Source: an uncultured Eubacteriales bacterium
GTDB lineage: Bacteria; Bacillota; Clostridia; Lachnospirales; CAG-274
NCBI GenBank assembly: GCA_902495025.1
Contig: CABUWB010000055.1
Location: 1-9,117, forward strand
DNA: 9,117 bases
Reading direction: 5' to 3'
Shown here piece by piece: positions 1-6,021 of the stretch; the stretch's first letter is position 1; the number at the start of each line of letters is the position of its first letter. The translations under genes were made by a program, and so were the position numbers. The notes beneath the pieces were generated by a model. The model saw only the letters and a list, made by a program, of their open reading frames with translations. It had not been told where the DNA came from and did no database searches.

Positions 1-1
1 A

Positions 2-508
2 TGGCTGGGTATGGAAAGGGAGCTTGCAGAGGAAAGCTCAGCTGAATTTGCAGAATACTTTGAGGGTATAGACTCCATAAGCTATAACGAGCAGGAGGAA
101 ACCGAGGACGGTAAGCCAACAGGCAGGGTAACAGAATACGTAAGCCTTGTAAGCTACACAGGCAGCCGCAACTACCTTGAAACCGTAAAGGGCATACGCA
201 CAGCAGGACTTTACGATACCGCAGCCAAGCCAAACAGCACCGCAGATGAGGTTATCTCCGCCTATAAGCTGAATCCCGAAAATGAGAGCATCTACATAGG
301 CGATCCCGAGGGCGACAATTACACAATAGCACTGTACTTTGATATCGACTCCGACAGCAACGTAGAGCGTATAATATCACCTGTCGGTGCGGATATTTCC
401 GACCTTAACAGTGTTGACGGCGCAGACTATTTCCTTAAATTCCTTATAACACAGGACGAGGTAACGGGCATACAGATGTACAGGAAACGTCCGCTCAATA
501 TACAGTAA
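2..508 (+). CDS. Hypothetical acidic protein, C-terminal part (5' end outside window)
   Basis: The reading frame is open from base 2 (Trp-Leu-Gly before the first Met codon at 11) to a TAA at 506-508, so the true start probably lies upstream and at least 168 residues are coded. The sequence is strongly acidic, rich in Asp, Glu, Ser and Thr, with no membrane segment, Cys-based motif or recognisable catalytic motif in the visible part. I see no good Shine-Dalgarno sequence in front of the Met at 11, which supports a partial gene. The composition would fit the soluble or extracellular part of a secreted protein or lipoprotein, but the N-terminus that would show this is missing. I do not recognise the family. 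No terminator follows: the purH promoter starts three bases after the stop, so read-through would meet the riboswitch terminator at 644-712. Confidence 0.7.
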   Translation, partial: WLGMERELAEESSAEFAEYFEGIDSISYNEQEETEDGKPTGRVTEYVSLVSYTGSRNYLETVKGIRTAGLYDTAAKPNSTADEVISAYKLNPENESIYIGDPEGDNYTIALYFDIDSDSNVERIISPVGADISDLNSVDGADYFLKFLITQDEVTGIQMYRKRPLNIQ

Positions 509-511
509 CAC

Positions 512-540
512 TTGACACAGGGGAAAAAAGTTGCTAATAT
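512..540 (+). promoter_or_regulatory. Sigma-A promoter of the purH riboswitch transcript
   Basis: A perfect -35 hexamer TTGACA (512-517), a 17-bp spacer and a -10 hexamer TAATAT (535-540) preceded by an extended -10 TG (532-533). Transcription should start near 547, about ten bases ahead of the riboswitch P1 stem. It lies directly behind the upstream stop codon (506-508), making purH an independent transcription unit. Confidence 0.85.
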
Positions 541-556
541 TAATATGTAAATAATC

Positions 557-662
557 GCTTTGCATAACTGACGGATTTGTGGGCTACCACAGGGGAGTGC
601 AGAGCATGGGATAAATACTTAGCATTTTGCACAGGTACTTTATCAGCCGACCGTCTGGGCAA
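557..662 (+). ncRNA. ZTP riboswitch (pfl motif) aptamer upstream of purH
   Basis: The RNA folds as the pfl/ZTP class. P1 is a 7-bp stem, GCTTTGC (557-563) with GCAGAGC (599-605), one G-U pair. Inside it are the conserved CTGACGGA segment, a hairpin GTGG-GCTA-CCAC (579-590), and the purine-rich GGGGAG (592-597). After a linker comes the hallmark 3' element GCCGACCGTCTGGGCA (646-661). ACGG (571-574) is complementary to CCGT (651-654), which fits the long-range pseudoknot of this class. Known biology: these riboswitches bind ZTP/ZMP (phosphorylated AICAR), which accumulates when 10-formyl-tetrahydrofolate is short, and switch on purine and one-carbon genes. AICAR phosphate is a substrate of PurH, so position and ligand agree. 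Confidence 0.93.
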
Positions 663-712
663 GTTATTTTTCAGTAACACTGCGCCCGTTGCGGGCGGCT
701 GTTTTTATTTAT
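644..712 (+). terminator. Riboswitch-controlled intrinsic terminator before purH
   Basis: CAGCCG (644-649), plus CCG (651-653) after one mismatch, can pair with CGG-G-CGGCTG (692-701), followed at once by TTTTTATTTATT. The 5' strand of this stem is the conserved 3' element of the ZTP aptamer, so ligand-bound aptamer and terminator exclude each other, giving an ON switch. A smaller local hairpin, CGCCCG-TTG-CGGGCG (683-697), is also possible but lies four bases from the U-run. Which fold dominates is inference. Confidence 0.75.
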
Positions 713-728
713 TCTAAGGAGGAAAATT

Positions 729-2279
729 ATGAGAGCATTAATCAGTGTATCGGACAAAACGGGTATTGTTGAGTTTGCGTCAAGGCTTAACGAAATGGGT
801 ATTGAAATTGTTTCAACAGGCGGCACATACAACAAGCTTAAGGATGCAGGTCTGCCTGTAATAGGCATATCAGAGGTAACAGGCTTCCCAGAGTGCCTTG
901 ACGGACGTGTAAAAACACTCCACCCAAAAATCCACGCAGGTCTTTTGGCAATGCGCTCAAACCCAGAGCACATGCAGGCAGTAAAGGATTTAGGCGTTGA
1001 CCTTATCGACCTTGTTGTCGTAAACCTTTACCCATTCAAGCAGACAATTATGAAGGACGGCGTTACATTAGAGGAATGTATTGAAAATATAGACATCGGC
1101 GGCCCATCTATGTTAAGAGCTGCTGCAAAGAACTATCAGGACGTTTCTGTTATTATTGACCCTGCTGATTACGATAGGGTTATTGACGAGCTTAAGGCAA
1201 ACGGCAAGGTTTGTAAGGAAACTAATTTCTACCTTGCAGCAAAGGTATTTAACCACACCGCTTACTACGATGCAATGATTGCTAACTACCTTAAGGATAA
1301 GGCAGGTCTGCCTAAGTATACAGACACCCTCACCCTCACCTTTGAAAAGGTACAGGATATGCGCTATGGCGAAAATCCTCATCAGTCAGCAGCCTTCTAC
1401 AAGGAGGTTGGCGACAACAGCGGTATGCTTACAGGCATTGAGCAGCTGCATGGCAAGGAGCTTTCCTTTAACAATATTAACGATACACATGGCGCTCTTG
1501 AGCTTTTAAAGGAGTATGACGAGCCTACCGTAGTTGCCTGCAAGCACTCAAACCCATGCGGCGTTGCAAGCGGCAAGGATATTTACGAGGCTTATACAAA
1601 GGCTTACAACACCGACCCAACCTCAATTTTTGGCGGTATTGTATGTGCCAACAGAAAAATTGATAAGGCAACAGCAGAGGAAATCAGCAAAATCTTCCTT
1701 GAAATTGTACTTGCTCCCGACTTTGATGATGACGCTCTTGAAATACTGGAGCAGAAGAAGAACATCAGACTTTTAAAGCTTGCTGATATTGAAAAGAAGC
1801 AGCCTGAAACTGCTTACGACTGCAAGAAGGTAAGCGGCGGTCTGCTTATACAGGATATTGACAGCAAGCTCTTAGGCGAGGAGCTTACAGTTGTAACCGA
1901 CAGAAAGCCTACCGACAAGGAGATGGAGGACCTTCTCTTTACATGGAAGATTGTTAAGTACACAAAGAGCAACGGTATTGCACTTGGCAAGGACAAGCAG
2001 TCCGTAGGTATAGGACCCGGTCAGGTAAACAGAATTTGGGCAACCGAGCAGGCTATCGACCATGGCAAAACACAGCTTGGCGAGGAGTTTGTAAACGGTG
2101 CTGTGCTTGCATCTGACGCTTTCTTCCCATTTGATGACTGTGTTGAGGCTGCACATAAGGCAGGTATCACTGCTATTATCCAGCCCGGCGGTGCTAAGAG
2201 AGACCAGGACAGCATTGATAAATGTAACCAGTACGGTATAGCAATGGTATTTACCGGTATGCGCCATTTCAGACATTAA
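729..2279 (+). CDS. purH: Bifunctional AICAR transformylase / IMP cyclohydrolase PurH
   Basis: It catalyses the last two steps of de novo IMP synthesis in the cytosol: formylation of AICAR by 10-formyl-tetrahydrofolate, then ring closure to IMP. The 516 residues match the usual full length. The N-terminal MGS-like cyclohydrolase domain (about 1-145) shows SVSDKTG (6-12), STGGT (29-33), the K-TLHPK-IHAG segment (62-71) and NIDIGGPSMLRAAAKN (120-135). The transformylase domain follows with RYGENPHQ (212-219), KHSNPCGVA (272-280, containing the Lys-His catalytic pair), SIFGGIV, SDAFFPFDD and a C-terminus ending GMRHFRH. The start at 729 has AAGGAGG six bases upstream. The gene is monocistronic: it has its own promoter, a ZTP riboswitch in the leader, and a strong terminator 18 bases after the stop. 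Nothing looks damaged. Confidence 0.97.
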   Translation: MRALISVSDKTGIVEFASRLNEMGIEIVSTGGTYNKLKDAGLPVIGISEVTGFPECLDGRVKTLHPKIHAGLLAMRSNPEHMQAVKDLGVDLIDLVVVNLYPFKQTIMKDGVTLEECIENIDIGGPSMLRAAAKNYQDVSVIIDPADYDRVIDELKANGKVCKETNFYLAAKVFNHTAYYDAMIANYLKDKAGLPKYTDTLTLTFEKVQDMRYGENPHQSAAFYKEVGDNSGMLTGIEQLHGKELSFNNINDTHGALELLKEYDEPTVVACKHSNPCGVASGKDIYEAYTKAYNTDPTSIFGGIVCANRKIDKATAEEISKIFLEIVLAPDFDDDALEILEQKKNIRLLKLADIEKKQPETAYDCKKVSGGLLIQDIDSKLLGEELTVVTDRKPTDKEMEDLLFTWKIVKYTKSNGIALGKDKQSVGIGPGQVNRIWATEQAIDHGKTQLGEEFVNGAVLASDAFFPFDDCVEAAHKAGITAIIQPGGAKRDQDSIDKCNQYGIAMVFTGMRHFRH

Positions 2280-2297
2280 TATATAATGAACTCTAAA

Positions 2298-2334
2298 GGG
2301 CTGTTGCAAAAATGCAACAGCCCTGATTTTTTTA
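2298..2334 (+). terminator. Intrinsic terminator of purH
   Basis: An 11-bp perfect stem, GGGCTGTTGCA (2298-2308) with TGCAACAGCCC (2313-2323), AAAA loop, followed by TGATTTTTTT. It is strong on the plus strand. On the minus strand the hairpin is followed only by TTTAGAG, so it is a weak candidate end for the eno transcript. Confidence 0.92.
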
Positions 2335-2374
2335 TGAATAAGACGAATTAGTGTTTAGCGCACCGTTGGTTTTC

Positions 2375-2534
2375 GGGCGGATATGGAATCCGCCCCTACA
2401 AGTTAATTACAACTATAATTGATTTTTTGCAAATTTGTCTTATGCGCAAGGTATTAAAACAAACCAACATTTAATTTGTATGCAATGCAACAATGCCATT
2501 ATTGGTTACGTAGGGGCGGATTCCATATCCGCCC
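2375..2534. repeat. 160-bp element with perfect 25-bp inverted terminal repeats (MITE-like)
   Basis: Bases 2375-2399 and 2510-2534 are exact reverse complements of each other over 25 bp (outer end GGGCGGATATGG, inner end CCGCCCCTAC), separated by 110 bp of AT-rich DNA without a coding frame. Each arm is also a hairpin by itself (GGGCGGAT - 5-base loop - ATCCGCCC). The GC-rich arms stand out from their surroundings. It fills most of the gap between the 3' ends of purH and eno. No clear target-site duplication is visible. It could be a non-autonomous mobile repeat, a REP/BIME-like dispersed repeat, or a transcript-end stabiliser for eno. Elements with this look are, to my recollection, frequent in gut Clostridia, but I cannot check copy number. 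Confidence 0.75.
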
Positions 2535-2562
2535 TTATACTCACATTTCTATAAACATTAAT

Positions 2563-3900
2563 TTATAAATCCAATCCCCCTGCGGAAATATTATAAAAAC
2601 TCCTCATACCCTCAAACTCCGCCTTTCTTCCAAGCTCCTTTTCAATATTCAGCAGGCGGTTATACTTAGCCGTTCTGTCGGTACGTGCAGGAGCGCCTGT
2701 TTTAATCTGTCCGCAGTTTAAGGCAAGGGCAATATCGGCAATTGTGGTATCCTCTGTTTCACCAGAGCGGTGCGAAATAACGGCAGTCATATTATTTTTT
2801 TGTGCAAGCTCTATTGCATCAAATGCCTCGGTGAGCGTGCCTATCTGATTGATTTTTACAAGCACCGAGTTGCCACAGCCAAGCTCAATACCCTTACTTA
2901 TGCGTTTGGTATTGGTAACAAATAGGTCGTCGCCCACAAGCAGTATTTAATCTCCCAGCTTTTCGGTCAGCCTTTGCCAGCCGTCCCAGTCCTCCTCATC
3001 AAGTCCGTCCTCAATGGAAATAATGGGATACCTCGAACACAAATCCTCATAATACGCAATCATCTCATCGGAGGTACGTGCAACATCACTGCTCGCAGAT
3101 ACACTTTCCCCCTCAAAATGATAAAGTCCGTCCTCACCGTAAAGCTCCGAGGCGGCAGCGTCCATGGCAAGCATTATATCACTGCCTGCCTTATAGCCTG
3201 CTTTTTCAGCCGCCTCAATTATATTGTCAATAACACTGTAAGCTGTGGGCAGATTGGGGGCAAAACCGCCCTCATCACCTACGGCTGTGGATAAACCCTT
3301 TGCTTTCAGCACAGATTTAAGGCTGTGGTAAATTTCACAGCACATCTGCACACCCTCGCTAAAGCTGGCTGCACCTGTTGGCATAATCATAAATTCCTGA
3401 AAATCAACAGTGTTATCTGCATGTCTGCCGCCGTTCATAATATTCATCATAGGCAGGGGAAGTCGCTTTGTATTAAATCCGCCAAGGTAGCGGTAAAGCG
3501 GAATATCGAGTGCCGCAGCAGCAGCCTTTGCCGCCGCCGTTGATACCGCAAGTATGGCATTTGCACCAAGTGCCGACTTATTGGGTGTGCCGTCAAGCGC
3601 AATAAGAGCAGCGTCAAGCGCACACTGGTCTAGCACATTCATACCCTTTAACTGCGGCGCAATAACAGTGTTTATGTTTTCAACTGCCTTTTTCACACCC
3701 TTACCCATGTATCGTCTGCCGCCGTCCCGCAGCTCCACCGCCTCAAATTTACCCGTTGACGCACCCGACGGCACTGCCGCATGGGCACATATCGTCCTGC
3801 CGCCGCACTTTACGCTGACCGTCGCCTCAACGGTAGGGTTAGCACGTGAGTCCAGTATCTCATTTGCAGTAATATCCGTAATTTCAATAAAGTTTGTCAT
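2563..3900 (-). pseudogene. eno: Enolase, full length but interrupted by one in-frame TAA codon
   Basis: Enolase converts 2-phosphoglycerate to phosphoenolpyruvate in glycolysis (cytosolic, Mg-dependent). ATG at 3900 follows AAAGGAG by 8 bases. Residues 1-317 show SRANPTVE (18-25), SGASTG (45-50), the FQEF loop (167-170), VGDEGGFAPN (207-216, with the acid/base Glu), metal ligands Asp247 and Glu297 (SIEDGL). A TAA at 2949-2947 then stands at codon 318, after LGD, where homologues have Lys. The same frame continues to 2563 with GDDLF (third metal ligand, 324), VLVKINQIGTLTE (catalytic Lys349), ISHRSGET (His377) and GQIKTG (Lys400), ending at codon 445. Only a nonsense change, such as AAA to TAA, is needed; there is no frameshift. 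The 317-residue product would lack the catalytic Lys and a metal ligand. A sequencing error, a recent pseudogene with another eno elsewhere, or read-through are all possible. Confidence 0.9.
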
Positions 3901-3946
3901 TGTAACAGCTCCTTTCTTACATGGAGTTTTAACAAATAAGTTAAAA

Positions 3947-3974
3947 ATTATACATATTTGTATTGTACCATTAA
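3947..3974 (-). promoter_or_regulatory. Candidate eno promoter
   Basis: On the minus strand a consensus -10 TATAAT (3952-3947) lies 47 bases ahead of the eno start, but the best -35 (TTAATG, 3974-3969, 16-bp spacer) is weak. A second candidate, TACAAT at 3967-3962, is also present. Which is used cannot be decided from sequence. The weak -35 overlaps the palindrome at 3965-3980. Confidence 0.4.
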
Positions 3975-3991
3975 TGGGACTGTGTTAAAAT
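3963..3991 (+). promoter_or_regulatory. Sigma-A promoter of the WYL regulator gene
   Basis: TTGTAC (3963-3968), 17-bp spacer, TAAAAT (3986-3991) with extended -10 TG at 3983-3984. It faces away from eno and leaves a very short leader before AGGAGG (3998-4003). Confidence 0.65.
3965..3980. promoter_or_regulatory. Palindromic operator candidate between eno and the WYL gene
   Basis: GTACCATTAATGGGAC contains a perfect 10-bp palindrome CCATTAATGG (3968-3977) extended by GT/AC after one mismatched pair. It lies in the spacer of the WYL promoter and over the weak -35 of the eno candidate, so a protein bound here would affect both directions. A binding protein is not shown; the adjacent WYL regulator is the obvious candidate. 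Confidence 0.45.
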
Positions 3992-4011
3992 AATTACAGG
4001 AGGTGGTATTT

Positions 4012-5019
4012 ATGCCCAAATCGGAAAACCAAAAGCTAAAACTTTTATATCTTATCAAATTGTTTAAGGAAAAAACAGATGAGGAGCATTTTGTATCAAT
4101 GTCCGATATATTGGACTACCTATCGTTAAATGATATTTCGGCTGAACGCAAGGCTATCTATACCGATATTGAGGCACTGCGCACCTTTGGCTACGATATA
4201 AAGGGCGAAAAGGTAGGCAGGGAGTATAAATATCATCTGCTAGGACGTGAGTTTGAGCTCTTTGAGCTGAAAATGCTTATTGATGCGGTGCAGTCCTCAC
4301 GCTCGGTTACTGAGGAAAAATCCAGAGAGCTTATTGCCAAGCTGGAGAATTTTACAAGTGATTACAATGCCAAAAAGATACATAAGAGGGTTATTGTAAA
4401 AAACAGGGTAAAAAGCATTAACGAAAAGATTTACTACACAATGGATAATGTGGACGAGGCAATAAACCTTGATAAAAAGATTACCTTTGAGTATTTGCAG
4501 TGGAATTTGAAAAAGGAGCTTGTTCCCTCCAAAAAGCCTGTTAAGGAGGATATAAGTCCATGGGCATTTATATGGGATAATGAGTGCTATTATATGCTTG
4601 CCTTTGACCCGTCAGCAGGCAGATTTAAGCATTACAGGGTTGATAAAATGTCCAACGTAACAATTAACCCCATAGGCAGCAGGGACGGAAAGGACGAATT
4701 TGCAAAAATTGACCTCGCCGTTTATTCAAAGGAGCGTTTCAGTATGTTCAGCGGCGATATATGCAGCGTTAAGCTCGAGTGTGCCAATGCCGCCGCAAAC
4801 TATATTATTGATAAATTCGGTACGGATATTACGCTTGTGCCAAAGGACGAAAATACCTTTACCGTCAATGTTGACGTTGTGCCAAGCAAAATGTTTTTCG
4901 GCTGGCTTTTGGGTCTTGGCAGCGACGTTAAGATTGTTTCACCAAAAAGCGTAAGAAAAATGATGAAGGAAAAAATAAAAGAGTCCGTTAAACTGTATCA
5001 GAAGGACGAGGGAAAATAG
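4012..5019 (+). CDS. WYL-domain transcriptional regulator (HTH-WYL-WCX)
   Basis: The 335-residue protein has the three-part layout of WYL regulators. An N-terminal helix-turn-helix of the DeoR-like/HTH_11 type (about 8-75) contains an ISAERKAIYTDIEAL segment that fits a recognition helix. The middle WYL domain (about 135-225) contains ISPWAFIWDNECYYMLAFD and HYRVDKM, the region that in this family forms an Sm-like fold sensing a ligand. A C-terminal WCX segment contains FGWLLGLGSDVKIVSP and a lysine-rich end. The ATG at 4012 is preferred over an in-frame GTG at 4003, because AGGAGG (3998-4003) lies 8 bases before the ATG and overlaps the GTG. It is divergent from eno with an overlapping promoter region. 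The ligand and targets are unknown; WYL proteins regulate varied processes, including defence loci, but nothing of that kind is next to it here. Confidence 0.88.
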   Translation: MPKSENQKLKLLYLIKLFKEKTDEEHFVSMSDILDYLSLNDISAERKAIYTDIEALRTFGYDIKGEKVGREYKYHLLGREFELFELKMLIDAVQSSRSVTEEKSRELIAKLENFTSDYNAKKIHKRVIVKNRVKSINEKIYYTMDNVDEAINLDKKITFEYLQWNLKKELVPSKKPVKEDISPWAFIWDNECYYMLAFDPSAGRFKHYRVDKMSNVTINPIGSRDGKDEFAKIDLAVYSKERFSMFSGDICSVKLECANAAANYIIDKFGTDITLVPKDENTFTVNVDVVPSKMFFGWLLGLGSDVKIVSPKSVRKMMKEKIKESVKLYQKDEGK

Positions 5020-5071
5020 GCAAATTTAACATTTTTTAAACCAAACGCTAATATCTATCAGACAAAACCAT

Positions 5072-5094
5072 GGCTGCCGCAAAAAGCGGCAGCC
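5072..5094. terminator. Shared hairpin terminator between convergent WYL and MerR genes
   Basis: A 9-bp perfect GC-rich stem, GGCTGCCGC (5072-5080) with GCGGCAGCC (5086-5094), loop AAAAA. On the plus strand it is followed by CTTAAAATC, on the minus strand by ATGGTTTTG. Neither U-run is strong, but the position between two converging stop codons (5019 and 5102) fits a bidirectional terminator. Confidence 0.6.
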
Positions 5095-5101
5095 CTTAAA
5101 A

Positions 5102-5908
5102 TCAGCCCTTTTCAACAGGGAAATAAATATCCGTTTCCCATTCCTCAACAGGGATATTGTCAACGTAAGATTTACGGTATATTTCGTAAGGCGGTGCGAT
5201 AATCTTATAGCCGTTGGAGCTTATCCATTCAACAACTGCGGCATAAGCCTCACTAAGGTTAGCATAAGAGCCTTTATGTACGGTTGCAGCACAAAGACCT
5301 CCGTCAATGACCCTTGTTGCCTTATCTTTATCCAAAATTTCAATGGCAACCTCTATATCACTGCACTTCTCGTCAAACTCCTCATCATGGTAAACCGCAA
5401 GCGCCTTACCTGTTGTTGTAATACCCTCTCTTGCTATTTTGCCAAACAAAATACCATAGTATTTACCAAAATCCTCAATGCTCATTTTCTGCCTGCTGCT
5501 TAAAACCGCCATAGGCTGGGTGTTGGTTGTAGTTACATTGTAATTGTTTTTATAATCCATAATTTTACCTGTCCTTTCATAACTGCGGATAATGCCATTA
5601 AGCTCATTTAAAAGCATCCTCTTATGGTCAATATCCGTTTCAATGTTTACTGCCTGTTTCCTTAATTCGTTCAAGAACTCATTTTTACTGCTTACGGTGA
5701 TAAGCTCCTTAATGTCCGCCAAAGGAAAACCGTACCTTTTAAGCCTGTTTATGACAAGCATATCCGATAGCTGCTTTTCATCATAATAACGGTAGCCCGT
5801 AAACTCGTCTACGCTTGCAGGCTTTAACAGCCCTATGCTGTCATAATGACGCAGTGTTTTTACACTGACGGAGCATATTTTTGAAAAATGTCCTATACTT
5901 ATAAGCAT
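5102..5908 (-). CDS. MerR-family regulator with GyrI-like effector domain (BmrR/BltR type)
   Basis: The protein has 268 residues. The N-terminal MerR winged helix-turn-helix (about 2-72) shows ISIGHFSKICSVSVKTLRHY, then DSIGLLKP and FTGYRYY, all typical. A helical dimerisation linker (about 75-112) leads to a GyrI-like/AraC effector-binding domain (about 125-268) with an acidic IEVAIEI strand, HKGSYANLSEAY and a C-terminal ETDIYFPVEK. This layout is that of multidrug-sensing activators such as BmrR, where lipophilic cations bind the C-terminal domain. The ATG at 5908 is preferred over an upstream GTG at 5917 because AGAGG ends 8 bases before the ATG and overlaps the GTG. Its promoter has a 19-bp MerR-type spacer, so autoregulation is likely. 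No transporter gene is adjacent, so the effector and other targets remain open. Confidence 0.9.
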   Translation of the reverse strand: MLISIGHFSKICSVSVKTLRHYDSIGLLKPASVDEFTGYRYYDEKQLSDMLVINRLKRYGFPLADIKELITVSSKNEFLNELRKQAVNIETDIDHKRMLLNELNGIIRSYERTGKIMDYKNNYNVTTTNTQPMAVLSSRQKMSIEDFGKYYGILFGKIAREGITTTGKALAVYHDEEFDEKCSDIEVAIEILDKDKATRVIDGGLCAATVHKGSYANLSEAYAAVVEWISSNGYKIIAPPYEIYRKSYVDNIPVEEWETDIYFPVEKG

Positions 5909-5921
5909 TTGTATCACCTCT

Positions 5922-5935
5922 TGTAATTAATTACA
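5922..5935. promoter_or_regulatory. Perfect 14-bp palindrome at the merR transcription start
   Basis: TGTAATTAATTACA is its own reverse complement. It lies just downstream of the merR -10 box (5941-5946), around the expected start site and immediately before the ribosome site, and is separate from the MerR operator in the -35/-10 spacer. It may be an additional operator, or chance in AT-rich DNA. Confidence 0.4.
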
Positions 5936-5940
5936 GTTTC

Positions 5941-5971
5941 AGTATAAACCCTGCCCTAACAGGAGTGTCAA
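5941..5971 (-). promoter_or_regulatory. MerR-type promoter with 19-bp spacer and operator
   Basis: On the minus strand a perfect -35 TTGACA (5971-5966) and -10 TATACT (5946-5941) are separated by 19 bp, the overlong spacing typical of MerR-activated promoters. The spacer ACTCCTGTTAGGGCAGGGT carries the imperfect dyad CCTG...CAGG expected for the operator. It drives the MerR gene itself. Confidence 0.85.
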
Positions 5972-5979
5972 CAGGTAAA

Positions 5980-6012
5980 ATAAAAATTCCGAGAAAAATT
6001 ATCCTCGGAATT
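5980..6012 (-). terminator. Intrinsic terminator of hemZ
   Basis: On the minus strand AATTCCGAG (6012-6004) pairs with CTCGGAATT (5993-5985) around a 10-base loop, followed by TTTATTTTA. It lies 10 bases beyond the hemZ stop codon and in front of the MerR promoter, so it insulates the two. Confidence 0.85.
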
Positions 6013-6021
6013 AAAAAACAA

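Noticed and set aside
1872..2309. 145-codon minus-strand frame opposite purH
   Set aside because: Shadow of the purH coding strand, without ribosome site or recognisable protein features; the same holds for other long frames opposite eno (3554-3988), hemZ (5965-6363, 6368-6808) and dtd (8356-8730).
2563..2937. A separate 124-residue gene at the 3' part of eno
   Set aside because: It is the in-frame continuation of enolase after a single stop codon, without a well-placed ribosome site of its own.
2947..2949. Reassigned genetic code as explanation of the eno TAA
   Set aside because: purH, eno itself, hemZ, the MBL gene and the small peptide all end at TAA, so TAA works as stop here.
4003..4011. 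GTG at 4003 as WYL regulator start
   Set aside because: The GTG overlaps the AGGAGG ribosome site; the ATG at 4012 has ideal spacing.
5909..5917. GTG at 5917 as MerR start
   Set aside because: It overlaps the ribosome site of the ATG at 5908, and the MerR domain aligns from the ATG.
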